From Simiduia curdlanivorans (GTDB taxonomy: Bacteria > Pseudomonadota > Gammaproteobacteria > Pseudomonadales > Cellvibrionaceae), in the NCBI RefSeq assembly GCF_030409605.1, contig NZ_JAUFQG010000004.1:1800501-1864500 (forward strand): a stretch of 64,000 nucleotides of DNA, given 5' to 3'. The notes below the pieces were generated by a model. It had not been told where the DNA came from. It searched no databases and was given only the letters and a program-made list of their open reading frames with translations. The position numbers were made by a program, and so were the translations under genes. Positions within the stretch are counted from its first letter, which is position 1. Each line of letters begins with the position of its first letter. Positions 53,038 through 60,679 of the stretch are shown here, piece after piece.

Positions 53038-54204
53038 CTAATTGTTATTACTATTAGTCTCTCGCCACTCTTTGCGTAACTGAGCCATGAATAGGGATTC
53101 AGCCGGTACCTGTATTGTGCTGGCTAACTGTTGGGTGGCGGCCTCGAAGGCTTGAACCGGTGCATTGTCACCGCTTAGCGTGCTACTGGTAGCCACAACT
53201 TTGTCTTCCTGAATAAATAGATATATTCGTGTTTCTAATGCCTCGCCGGTGTCTGCTTGGTGGGCTGCAGACATTTGATAGACGTCGAGTGTTTGACCTT
53301 TTATTGACCAAGAGAGGCGTTGTAAATCGTTGAACCGAAGTTCGTGCTTTTGTTGGCGCGCGTCGAGCAGCATATCCTTTTGTAACGCCATGGCCTCTTT
53401 TTCGAGTGTCGCTTTTATATCCTGCCAATCTGTTGCTTTGATGGGATAGACAGCTAGCGAGAATTGGTCAAACTGAAAATTTTTATCGATATAGGATACC
53501 CATGCACCCTGTAGTGGGTGGCGTCGCCATTCTCGTTGGTCAAGCTGATAGTTTCCGACTTGATTTGGCACGATGAGCGCCAGGTCGTAATCAGATGTTC
53601 CCAATTTCTGCGCAAGAAACTGCACGCTGAAGGCATCCCTCGCCTCGAGTTGTTCTAACAGAGCAGCGCTGATCGCCTCGGCCATCTGGCTATGCGGGTC
53701 TATTGTGGTATTAGCTAGCGTTAGGCTTTGGGTGAAGGGCGTTTCAATCGTGATCAACTCTAGCGGTATGCCACGCCAGCGCAGTGTGGCTTCGGCTTTG
53801 AGGACAAAAGCTTGGTGCATGGGTATCAGCATAAGAGATAGGCCCGAGACAACGGCGTTGCCTAGACCCTCCATGCTTTCTTCTAGGTACTGCGCGGTGG
53901 CTACGTGCAGTGTGTAATCGGGCGAGTAGCGGCTGTCTTGATGGTGTTCAAAGCGTTGGCTTTTCTGCAAAGCCAGTTGCATATCTGTCGCGCCAATGCG
54001 GTTCGACCGGCAGTGCTGCATCACTGACTCTGTGTCGAATGCCAAACACGCTTGATACATGGCCATGCTGGGGTGTTCGTTAACCACTTGCAGCGCAGGA
54101 AGTTTTGGTTGGCCGAGTTCAGTTTGCGGTGTTACGGGTGTGTATTGGTTTTGTGTGGCACAACCAGCAAGTATCAACAGGAGGGTGAATGAAAAACGTC
54201 GCAT
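53038..54204 (-). CDS. lipoprotein of unknown function, 388 aa
   Basis: Starting at the ATG at 54204, the N-terminus is MRRFSFTLLLILAGCATQ with a clear lipobox (LAGC). The mature protein is alpha/beta: a helix-rich first part (MAMYQACLAFDTESVMQHCRSNRIG), then LEESMEGLGNAVVSGLSLMLIPMHQAFVLKAEATLRWRG, and a final part with RLSWSIKGQTLDVYQMSAAHQADTGEALETRIYLFIQEDKVVATSSTLSG. No family recognised. It probably sits in the outer membrane. It is monocistronic. Confidence 0.75.
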   Translation of the reverse strand: MRRFSFTLLLILAGCATQNQYTPVTPQTELGQPKLPALQVVNEHPSMAMYQACLAFDTESVMQHCRSNRIGATDMQLALQKSQRFEHHQDSRYSPDYTLHVATAQYLEESMEGLGNAVVSGLSLMLIPMHQAFVLKAEATLRWRGIPLELITIETPFTQSLTLANTTIDPHSQMAEAISAALLEQLEARDAFSVQFLAQKLGTSDYDLALIVPNQVGNYQLDQREWRRHPLQGAWVSYIDKNFQFDQFSLAVYPIKATDWQDIKATLEKEAMALQKDMLLDARQQKHELRFNDLQRLSWSIKGQTLDVYQMSAAHQADTGEALETRIYLFIQEDKVVATSSTLSGDNAPVQAFEAATQQLASTIQVPAESLFMAQLRKEWRETNSNNN

Positions 54205-54493
54205 CGGATCTACTCTCTGTTGCGCACCTTTCTTAGCTATGGCGCAGGTGTTGGGTTCGGGGCTGGTGCCGCAGGCAGCAAGGCGGGCATTATAACCTGC
54301 GATGCGCAAGCTGTGTTGGGTATGGTGCTTGTAGTGTGTTGGCCTCTATAAATGGCGGATCTTTTTACGCCGGTGTTTACTATCCGCCGGAGCTTACTAA
54401 CCGCTGTCGTTAACGATGGATCGGCCGAAAATCTAATCAAGACTTCACTAATAGATAGTGCTAAACTCCGCGCCACTTAAAAGAGGACTAACC

Positions 54494-54583
54494 GTGAATT
54501 ACAGTTTACCCAAAATGCTCAGCCAGCCCGCCCGCCAGGGATGGACCTGCTTTGCCTATGGCAAAAAGGCTGTAAATCTGTAG
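54494..54583 (+). CDS. tiny ORF (29 codons) ending before a terminator
   Basis: GTG start with AGAGGA upstream; product MNYSLPKMLSQPARQGWTCF plus AYGKKAVNL. It is followed by a hairpin-rich stretch and a clear terminator at 54637-54664. It may be a small protein, a leader peptide, or merely a coding-like stretch in a small RNA. It lies at the beginning of the tRNA/rtcB cassette. Confidence 0.4.
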   Translation: MNYSLPKMLSQPARQGWTCFAYGKKAVNL

Positions 54584-54636
54584 CGCGTTTCTCATTATCG
54601 GAGAGCGCGAGCGCTCCGAATCGAATTCTTTGAATG

Positions 54637-54664
54637 AACCCGGAGCAAACCTCCGGGTTTTTTT
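54637..54664 (+). terminator. rho-independent terminator
   Basis: AACCCGGAG (54637-54645) pairs with CTCCGGGTT (54651-54659), followed by a T run to 54664. Confidence 0.9.
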
Positions 54665-54898
54665 ATGGGAAAAATATGTGTTTTTGTTAAAGAATCAATG
54701 TAGAGGCTGATTTTATGAAGATGAATTTGGAATAAGTAATTTGAAATTCTATAACCGGACTTAGTAGTGAGGGGTGCTCCTTGCTGCTTAATAGCCTCCC
54801 TTTGTGTGCATTTTGCAGGTTAATGGCAAAAGGTATTTTGTCGCCTGTTGAATTGATTAGGGTGAAAAGATCCGGCATTTAGCAGCTAAAAAATAGTG

Positions 54899-54928
54899 TT
54901 GACATGTTTTTTTTAATTTGGCTATTCT
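54899..54928 (+). promoter_or_regulatory. sigma-70 type promoter
   Basis: TTGACA at 54899-54904 and TATTCT at 54923-54928 with 18 bp between, ahead of the 52-codon ORF at 55011. The perfect -35 box in AT-rich DNA makes this a credible promoter. Confidence 0.7.
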
Positions 54929-55010
54929 ATAAAACGTTCACGCAGTACAGGCCTTTACCTGCTGCATAAATATCACGAAATACCAAACGAAAATATTAAG
55001 GTTTACTGCC

Positions 55011-55169
55011 ATGAGTTTGAATTTTACCGCGCAAGGGCAAGCGAGTAACGAGCAGAAAAGCGCATATGATTCGCTGCTGCCGTTGTTTCAGCTAGGGCTC
55101 TGCCTGATGGCATGTCAGCTGTGTGGTAATAATTATGCTTTGAGTAAGCGTTTGGTTTTGATGTTTTAG
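55011..55169 (+). CDS. small protein, 52 aa, between a promoter and a terminator
   Basis: Product starts MSLNFTAQGQASNEQKSAYD and continues SLLPLFQLGLCLMACQLCGN, ending LSKRLVLMF. The N-terminal half is polar; the second half is hydrophobic with three Cys. No family recognised. It is flanked by a strong promoter (54899-54928) and a strong terminator (55218-55250), so it forms a tiny stand-alone transcription unit. The transcript could also act as RNA. Confidence 0.5.
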   Translation: MSLNFTAQGQASNEQKSAYDSLLPLFQLGLCLMACQLCGNNYALSKRLVLMF

Positions 55170-55217
55170 CCACCCCTCACCGGTTGGCTAATTGCCAACT
55201 GGATTTAGGTTTTCCTG

Positions 55218-55251
55218 AAAGCCCCAGTTGGTTCGCCAGCTGGGGCTTTTT
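55218..55251 (+). terminator. rho-independent terminator with UUCG tetraloop
   Basis: GCCCCAGTTGG (55221-55231) pairs with CCAGCTGGGGC (55236-55246) around a TTCG loop, with A/T runs on both sides. Confidence 0.9.
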
Positions 55252-55398
55252 ATTTGCCGGCGATTTTTCAGGTGCCATGGTGAGGTGCCCACCTAAACGG
55301 TACCCGCTCTTTATTTTTAAACTAAATCACGGCTTATTTTCACAGCAAGTGATGGTTTATAGATTTTTTAACCAAGACATGGATAGAGGAATGTGTCG

Positions 55399-55557
55399 AT
55401 GAAACAAAAACGCCATCGGTATCGCAACCGGATGTTAGCGATAAAAGGCCGCCCGCAATTTCGCTTGCAGGAGCATAGGCTGGAAAAGGGCAAGGGTAGC
55501 TATGTGCGATCCGACGCCACGCAGTTTTTGCGTGATGTCGAGTCAAGTGCGCTTTAG
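55399..55557 (+). CDS. ArfA-like alternative ribosome-rescue factor, 52 aa
   Basis: The ORF has AGAGGA upstream. Its middle (RPQFRLQEHRLEKGKGSYVR) matches the ArfA core, which in E. coli reads PLFRQRVEKNKKGKGSYMR. ArfA enters the empty mRNA channel of ribosomes stalled on mRNA without a stop codon and recruits RF2 to free the peptide. The basic N-terminus (KQKRHRYRNRM) is shorter than in E. coli ArfA and the C-terminal tail (SDATQFLRDVESSAL) is not homologous by eye. It is followed by two tRNA genes and rtcB. It was too short to be found without reading the frame directly. Confidence 0.7.
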   Translation: MKQKRHRYRNRMLAIKGRPQFRLQEHRLEKGKGSYVRSDATQFLRDVESSAL

Positions 55558-55642
55558 GGCTGCGACATTACGAGCTCGCTTGAAATTGTAAAACTTTTAC
55601 CACCATTCGACCTGCTAAACAGCAAGGTTGGACAATAAGTTT

Positions 55643-55719
55643 ACCTCGCTAGCCCAATTGGCAGAGGCGCTGGCTTTAGATGCCAGAGGTTCCCGGTTCG
55701 ACGCCGGGGCGAGGTACCA
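55643..55719 (+). tRNA. tRNA with UAG anticodon (reads CUA, Leu) but short variable loop
   Basis: Fold by hand: acceptor ACCTCGC/GCGAGGT, position 8-9 TA, D-arm GCC...GGC, anticodon arm CTGGC-TTTAGAT-GCCAG (anticodon TAG), variable loop AGGTT (5 nt), T-arm CCCGG-TTCGACG-CCGGG, discriminator A, encoded CCA. All stems pair. Bacterial tRNA-Leu normally has a long variable arm; this one has class I architecture, so it is not a normal elongator tRNA-Leu by structure. It lies 9 nt before a tRNA-Gln and in a cassette with rtcB. Confidence 0.9.
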
Positions 55720-55727
55720 AAAATGAA

Positions 55728-55801
55728 TGCTCCTTGGTGTAGCGGTAACACACCTGACTTTGACTCAGGCATGGTTGGTTCGAATCCAGCAGGAGCAGCC
55801 A
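55728..55801 (+). tRNA. tRNA-Gln (anticodon UUG)
   Basis: Acceptor TGCTCCT/AGGAGCA, D-arm GTGT-AGCGGTA-ACAC, anticodon arm CCTGA-CTTTGAC-TCAGG (anticodon TTG), 4-nt variable loop, T-arm GTTGG-TTCGAAT-CCAGC, discriminator G, encoded CCA. The fold is normal. It sits between the UAG-anticodon tRNA and rtcB, and is probably cotranscribed with both. Confidence 0.93.
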
Positions 55802-55925
55802 ATTAGGCGCGGTTTGGCCGAGAAACTCGACGCGTTAACTTGGGGTGTTGAGCCCCCGCTTTAATGGTTTTGGATAATCGTGAGCGTTATCGCGTAGTTA
55901 TTAAAAACAAGAAGGAGTAGCGGAT
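55802..55925 (+). other. tRNA-like or hairpin leader before rtcB
   Basis: GCGGTTTGGCCGAGAAACTC resembles the D-arm of class II tRNAs (TGGCCGAG), and TTGGGGTGTTGAGCCCCCG forms a 7-nt loop hairpin like an anticodon arm, but no T-arm or acceptor is visible and the base before the would-be anticodon is not U. It may be a decayed third tRNA or an rtcB leader hairpin. The RBS AAGGAG precedes rtcB. Confidence 0.4.
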
Positions 55926-57122
55926 ATGCCTATTAAACATGTGTTGGCACCGCACAAAGATCAACGGTTACCGGTAAAAATCTGGACCGATGACGTCGAT
56001 TATAAGGCTCAGGCGCAATTGAGCCGCGTGGCAAATTTGCCTTTTATTCACTCGCATGTGGCAGCAATGCCAGACGTGCATTTAGGTAAAGGCGCTACGG
56101 TAGGCTCTGTGATTGCCACGGAAAAAGCCATTATTCCCGCCGCGGTGGGCGTGGATATTGGTTGCGGTATGAACGCCTTGCGCTTGTCGCTGCGCGCGTC
56201 GGATTTGCCGGATAACTTGAAGGCAATTCGAAGCGGTATCGAGCGATCTGTGCCTTTGGGCGCGGGCGGAAAGCACAAGACGGCGCAAATTCGCGGTGGT
56301 GATGCCATTGCTATGGGTTTAAGTGCGATTTTCGAAAAGCATAAAACGCTGGCGAAAATGATTAGGCCCGATACTTACGCGCGTCAAATTGGCACGCTGG
56401 GTTCGGGCAACCATTTTATCGAATTGTGTTTGGATGAAGAGGACGCGGTTTGGGTGATGTTACATTCCGGGAGCCGTGGTATTGGCAATAAAATCGGCAT
56501 GTACTTCATTCAGCTAGCGAAGCGGGAAATGGAGCGCTGGATGATTCACTTGCCCGATAAAGACCTGGCGTATCTGGCCGAGGGTTCGGATCACTACCAA
56601 GATTACATCGAGGCGGTGACGTGGGGCCAAGAGTATGCGCGGTTAAATCGTGCGGCGATGATGGATGCGGTATTGGCGGTATTACGCCAACAGTTACCGC
56701 CGTTTTTGATCACCCAGGAGGCGATCAACTGCCACCACAATTATGTGGAAATGGAGCACCATTTTGGCAAGAACGTTTGGGTGACTCGAAAGGGTGCTAT
56801 TCGAGCGCGGGAAACTGACTTGGGAATTATTCCGGGCTCTATGGGTGATAAAAGCTACATAGTACGCGGCAAGGGTAACCCCGATAGCTTCTGCTCATGC
56901 TCCCATGGTGCAGGGCGGCGCTTGAGCCGAACCGCGGCGGCGAAGCAATTTACTGTTGATGATTTGGCACTTGCGACTCAAGGTATTGAGTGTCGAAAGG
57001 ATAAGGCGGTGATTGATGAAATACCTATGGCCTATAAGCCGATCGACGAGGTGATGGCAAACCAGACGGATTTGGTAGAGGTAGTTCATACGCTGAGGCA
57101 AGTGGTTAACGTCAAGGGTTGA
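55926..57122 (+). CDS. rtcB: RtcB-family RNA ligase (second, tRNA-linked)
   Basis: 398 aa. RtcB elements: AAMPDVHLGKGATVGSVIA, VGVDIGCGMNALRL (catalytic Cys), GTLGSGNHFIELCLDEED, MLHSGSRGIGNKIG, INCHHNYVE, VTRKGAIRA, IIPGSMGDKSYIVRG, and FCSCSHGAGRRLSRT with the guanylylated His. It is close to canonical RtcB and only distantly similar to the PrfH-linked RtcB at 10.7 kb. RtcB seals tRNA and rRNA halves made by ribotoxins. Placement directly after two tRNA genes and an ArfA-like gene suggests these RNAs are its substrates or decoys. Confidence 0.95.
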   Translation: MPIKHVLAPHKDQRLPVKIWTDDVDYKAQAQLSRVANLPFIHSHVAAMPDVHLGKGATVGSVIATEKAIIPAAVGVDIGCGMNALRLSLRASDLPDNLKAIRSGIERSVPLGAGGKHKTAQIRGGDAIAMGLSAIFEKHKTLAKMIRPDTYARQIGTLGSGNHFIELCLDEEDAVWVMLHSGSRGIGNKIGMYFIQLAKREMERWMIHLPDKDLAYLAEGSDHYQDYIEAVTWGQEYARLNRAAMMDAVLAVLRQQLPPFLITQEAINCHHNYVEMEHHFGKNVWVTRKGAIRARETDLGIIPGSMGDKSYIVRGKGNPDSFCSCSHGAGRRLSRTAAAKQFTVDDLALATQGIECRKDKAVIDEIPMAYKPIDEVMANQTDLVEVVHTLRQVVNVKG

Positions 57123-57338
57123 TGTTAATCCTGTCCCTTGCGGGATAAACAACTGCTGCACGATGCGCGCTCTGGTGTGGGAGTGATCTGCTAGCTATTT
57201 TTGATCTTAAATTGGTTGTGTGCCGAACCGGCAGCGGACAAATATCATCCCTTGAGATTTTAAATATTTCAGTCATATTTTTGGCTGTGCTTAAGTGCGC
57301 GTGAATTTCACTGCGCGATTACTAAAGAAGAAAGAATT

Positions 57339-57656
57339 ATGGACATAATTATTAATAAACAGGCGATCCGAATCAACGACCAAGTTTGTAGTTCATTGCG
57401 CGATGTAAAGCGGGTGTTACAGGAGAGACCAGTAGCGCGATTATTGATTGCCTATGAAATTCCGGGCCGAGAGACCGGCTTGCAATTGTTGCACTGGGCG
57501 GCCGAACGCAATCGAATACCGGCGCAGGTGAATATATTGGAACCCAATTTACGTGCGTCGAAAGTGTTGAGTGATTTTTTGATTAGCCAAGGGTACAAGT
57601 CTTTTAGTGCGCGGCAGTATGTACGGGTAAAGGCATTCGGGCATAAAGCCATTTAA
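57339..57656 (+). CDS. hypothetical protein, 105 aa, in the rtcB cassette
   Basis: Small alpha/beta protein: MDIIINKQAIRINDQVCSSL, then a strand RLLIAYEI, helix LQLLHWAAERNRIP, strand AQVNILEPNLRASKVLSDFLISQGY and a basic end (ARQYVRVKAF). The alternating strand/helix order recalls receiver-like folds, and receiver-type cyclic-phosphate-processing domains are known next to RtcB genes, but I cannot match the key residues. It lies between rtcB and the HNH nuclease on the same strand. Function not assigned. Confidence 0.65.
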   Translation: MDIIINKQAIRINDQVCSSLRDVKRVLQERPVARLLIAYEIPGRETGLQLLHWAAERNRIPAQVNILEPNLRASKVLSDFLISQGYKSFSARQYVRVKAFGHKAI

Positions 57657-57727
57657 GGGTGTGAGCCCATTGGTTTTTATTGAGGCTAGTTTAGGTTGTC
57701 GTAATAATAAATTAAGGAAGCAGGGCA

Positions 57728-58270
57728 ATGGCTATATTACAGCTTGGCCAGCTAGGGCTACCGTCAGCATGGTTATCGGTGGAGTCGGCAGCGACATTGA
57801 TTACCAAAGGGCGAGTGCAGTGGGCGGCAGGACCGGTGACGACCTTGCGCGGCGGGTTAAGCCAATCTGGGATTCAGTCTGTATTGGATGTGCCCGCCAT
57901 TATTGCCACCAATGAACGCTTGCGCGACGCGCAGTTTATACCGGCCTTAAGTAATCGTTTACTGTTTAAGCGCGATAACAATCAATGTCAGTACTGCAGT
58001 GGTTTTTTCCAGCGTGCATCGCTTACCCGCGACCACATCATTCCGCGCGGGCAAGGTGGGCGCGATCGCTGGAGCAATGTGGTGGCCGCCTGTAGGCGCT
58101 GTAACGCGGTTAAGGGTTGTCGCACACCGGAGCAGGCGAAAATGCCATTGTTGGCGGTGCCTTTTACCCCGAACCGGTATGAATTTATGTATTTAGCTGC
58201 ACACGAATTGCAGGGTGAGCAACTCGATTACTTGAGTGCCAATTGGCGTAGCTTGCGAGTTTGGTGTTGA
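57728..58270 (+). CDS. HNH endonuclease
   Basis: 180 aa. The HNH core is intact: CQYCSGFFQRASLTRDHIIPRGQGGRDRWSNVVAACRRCNAVKG, with two CxxC pairs holding zinc and the DH..P...GG..N..AC pattern. The N-terminal 80 residues (LGLPSAWLSVESAATLITKGRVQWAAG) match the type of HNH proteins often annotated in gammaproteobacteria with a short prefix. It should cut DNA or RNA. It is the last gene of the rtcB/tRNA cassette; a role in that system is possible but not shown. RBS AAGCAGGG is upstream. Confidence 0.9.
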   Translation: MAILQLGQLGLPSAWLSVESAATLITKGRVQWAAGPVTTLRGGLSQSGIQSVLDVPAIIATNERLRDAQFIPALSNRLLFKRDNNQCQYCSGFFQRASLTRDHIIPRGQGGRDRWSNVVAACRRCNAVKGCRTPEQAKMPLLAVPFTPNRYEFMYLAAHELQGEQLDYLSANWRSLRVWC

Positions 58271-58575
58271 GTTAATCCTACCAGCCGACCAGTTTTTGGT
58301 TCGGCTTTTTCTATTTTTGTCCCTCTGCTTTTCCGCTGCTTCACTTGCGAGGCGAGTGTCTCATTTTCCCTCAGGCCATCTTCAGCTATTCAGTCTCGTC
58401 TTTTTTACTGCTGGCATTCGCTTGGGCTTTTAACCGGCGAATAATAGGGGTTTATACGCACTTGTGACGCAAATCATACGTTTCAGTGTCGGCCTTAATA
58501 TTACCTAGACACGGTTTGGCAACGGGCGAGAGATTGAGCTGGCGTAGTGTGACTACATCGATAGGACATTGATGG
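58271..58575. other. intergenic between the rtcB cassette and the S8-protease operon
   Basis: A likely terminator (CCGACCAGTTTTTGGTTCGGCTTTTTC near 58279-58305) ends the HNH transcript. No gene is seen; the promoter of the next operon is expected near 58480-58560. Confidence 0.5.
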
Positions 58576-59412
58576 GTGAGCAAGATGCAAACGAATCATG
58601 GCAGATACACCAATACCCGTTTCCCAGCGGTGCGCCGCGCCATGGGGCGCGAGCGGGCAGCCTTAGATGACGGACAACTGCGCGAGGTGTTAACAGAGCG
58701 TTTTCCCGGCGCAGATCCATTAGAGGTTGAAGATTTTATGCGCGGCTTACAGCGCTTTGCGCGCCAGGCCGCACCCGTGGCGCAGCGCGCTTTGGTTGGC
58801 GCGGCGTCTGGTGCTGCGACCGGCATGGCGGCGGGGCCCTACGGCGCCTTGGCGGGTGCATTAATAGGCGGAACCGCCGGTGCTTTGACCACGCCTTCAC
58901 CCGCACCCACGGCCGCACCGGCGCGTCGCCCAGCACCGGCGCCAAGGCGAGCTGCACGGCCGCAACCGCAAACATCACCGCAAACACCACCGCCTCAGCC
59001 GTCCCGCTTGCAACCGCCACAACCGGCGGCGCCGACACCACACATCGCTTTAGCACCCAGCGCCGGTGGTGCGAGTTCACCGGCTGCGGCGCAATTGTTA
59101 ATGCTGTTGTCGCGGCCCGAAACCATGCAGGCCCTGCTGGGGCTCCTATTGCATCGCGGCCAGGTACCGGTGGGTGCAACACCGGTACCCAGCGCCGCCT
59201 TTGCCAACGCCTTGGCCGAATTTGCAACCCGCGCGGCACAAGAGGCAAGGCCGCTTCGCGCTGCCCGCCAAGGATATTACTTTGATCAGCAGGGCGAAGC
59301 CCGTTGCGATTTAGCGGATGACGGCGCCCGCGCGCAATTGCTGTTTGAGGATCTATTCCCACACACAGGTTGCGCTTGTAGCAGCCATCAACGGCCGAGG
59401 ACAAGCGCATGA
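58576..59412 (+). CDS. glycine-zipper, proline-rich protein of unknown function
   Basis: 278 aa (start GTG at 58576 or ATG at 58585). A polar N-terminus with an acidic helix (LREVLTERFPGADPLEVEDFMRGLQRFARQ) is followed by a glycine-zipper helix (VGAASGAATGMAAGPYGALAGALIGGTAGAL), a long Pro/Ala/Gln-rich linker (residues about 110-155) and a C-terminal helical part with GYYFDQQGEARCDLADDGARAQLLFEDLFPHTGCACSSH. No signal peptide. Glycine zippers insert into or span membranes. It is the first gene of a tight operon and overlaps the next gene (ATGA). Confidence 0.7.
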   Translation: MSKMQTNHGRYTNTRFPAVRRAMGRERAALDDGQLREVLTERFPGADPLEVEDFMRGLQRFARQAAPVAQRALVGAASGAATGMAAGPYGALAGALIGGTAGALTTPSPAPTAAPARRPAPAPRRAARPQPQTSPQTPPPQPSRLQPPQPAAPTPHIALAPSAGGASSPAAAQLLMLLSRPETMQALLGLLLHRGQVPVGATPVPSAAFANALAEFATRAAQEARPLRAARQGYYFDQQGEARCDLADDGARAQLLFEDLFPHTGCACSSHQRPRTSA

Positions 59413-59921
59413 ATCGCTATAGGCAAACGCAAACGGGTTTCGATCCAGCCACATTATTCTCGCTGATCAACCCAACCACTCAACGCGCACTGATGGATTT
59501 GGCGCGCACGCCGGCGGGTTCACAGCTGGTTCACGGTTTAGGCGCTCAACTCAATTTACCGCCGGCGTTACTGGCGGTGTTTGATCACTGGCTGGCTGGT
59601 ACTGGCGATGTGAGTGAGGCTGAGTTTACCGAGAGCGAAACCGACGATGAGCCCGCAGAAATTGCGGCGCTTGAGCAGGAGCTTTCTGAGTTGCGCAATC
59701 TTAATGAAAACTTAGCGGCGGCCTTGGGCGCCTGTGCTGAGTGTTGGGGCGCCGACGACGCCTGTCCGGAATGTGAAGGTCAGGGGGGCGCCGGCAGTGT
59801 TCGGCCAGATCCTGAGCTTTATAACGCATTGGTTGCGCCCGCCGTTGTGCGGGTTAACGCCAATAGGGTAAGGCGCCTACGCCTGATACCTGATTCATTC
59901 ACCGCTGATTCACGAGGATAA
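59409..59921 (+). CDS. hypothetical protein with a DnaJ-like zinc-knuckle motif
   Basis: 170 aa. It starts at an ATGA overlap. N-terminal helices (TLFSLINPTTQRALMDLARTPAGSQLVHGLGAQLN) are followed by an acidic coiled coil (AEIAALEQELSELRNLNENLAAALGAC) and CAECWGADDACPECEGQGGAGSVRP, two CxxC pairs resembling half of the DnaJ central zinc domain. The end is short and beta-rich. No enzyme motif. It is the second gene of the operon; the coiled coil suggests it assembles with another subunit. Confidence 0.68.
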   Translation: MNRYRQTQTGFDPATLFSLINPTTQRALMDLARTPAGSQLVHGLGAQLNLPPALLAVFDHWLAGTGDVSEAEFTESETDDEPAEIAALEQELSELRNLNENLAAALGACAECWGADDACPECEGQGGAGSVRPDPELYNALVAPAVVRVNANRVRRLRLIPDSFTADSRG

Positions 59922-59925
59922 CACT

Positions 59926-60576
59926 ATGGAACGCGACAATTATGATGATCTTCTCGCCGTTGAAGGACTTGACGAGTACGAAGATTTTTACGACGACTAC
60001 GACGATTATGAAGACGATAACGAAGATGCCTTGGATGAACTGTACGAGGCCATCATGGATGCCGACGACGGCGAAGACTTGGACGAAGACGCCGAGGATT
60101 ACGATGAGCGCCTGTTCGGTAAACGTAAGCGCAAGCGTAGCCGCCGGCCCACACGACCAATGGTTAATCTCATTCCGCGCTTAAAGCCAAAGAAAAAGGC
60201 GGGTTGCTGCATTAACCCTAAGGTCAGCCAGGCGCTGGTGGCGCTGAAGCGCAAAGACATTGTGCACGACCGAAAAATTCGCGATGTCGATGCGCGCTCG
60301 CGCAAAAACCTGCGCGTTAATCACCTGCAAACCAAAGGCATTGGCAAACTCAATAAACAAATGAGTTTGGATGGCGCTTTAGAATTCGCCGACAGCATTA
60401 CCATGACCGATACCGGTATGGAAATTAACTTGGCGTCTATTCTCAAGGGCCTCATAAAAACCGGCATGCTAGGTGAGACAAAAGGTGCGTTGGGTAACCC
60501 TGCGGTGATTGGTGGCATTGGCTTGCTTCTCAATAACCCTGGGATTTTAGGCGGTATATTGGCGCCAAAGACTTAA
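59926..60576 (+). CDS. highly acidic/basic protein with a hydrophobic glycine-rich C-terminus
   Basis: 216 aa with RBS GAGGAT. Residues about 1-60 are extremely acidic (DEYEDFYDDYDDYEDDNEDA); residues about 63-95 are basic (LFGKRKRKRSRRPTRP, LKPKKKAGCC); a helical middle (VSQALVALKRKDIVHDRKIRDVDARSRK) follows; the C-terminus is hydrophobic and glycine-rich (ASILKGLIKTGMLG, AVIGGIGLLLNNPGILGGIL). The bipolar charge and the glycine-zipper end suggest self-inhibition or membrane insertion. Nothing similar is known to me. Confidence 0.68.
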   Translation: MERDNYDDLLAVEGLDEYEDFYDDYDDYEDDNEDALDELYEAIMDADDGEDLDEDAEDYDERLFGKRKRKRSRRPTRPMVNLIPRLKPKKKAGCCINPKVSQALVALKRKDIVHDRKIRDVDARSRKNLRVNHLQTKGIGKLNKQMSLDGALEFADSITMTDTGMEINLASILKGLIKTGMLGETKGALGNPAVIGGIGLLLNNPGILGGILAPKT

Positions 60577-60679
60577 CACACTGTTGTGCACTAAGGTTCT
60601 GATTGGAAGCCGCTACCGGTATTCCAATCAGTGCTCCGCTCTTTAACCGTGCGCTGTAGAGCAGCGCGAGGAGTTTAAA

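Noticed and set aside
58736..59410. A 224-codon minus-strand frame opposite the glycine-zipper gene
   Set aside because: It mirrors the Pro/Ala-rich codons of the plus-strand gene and breaks its good operon structure.
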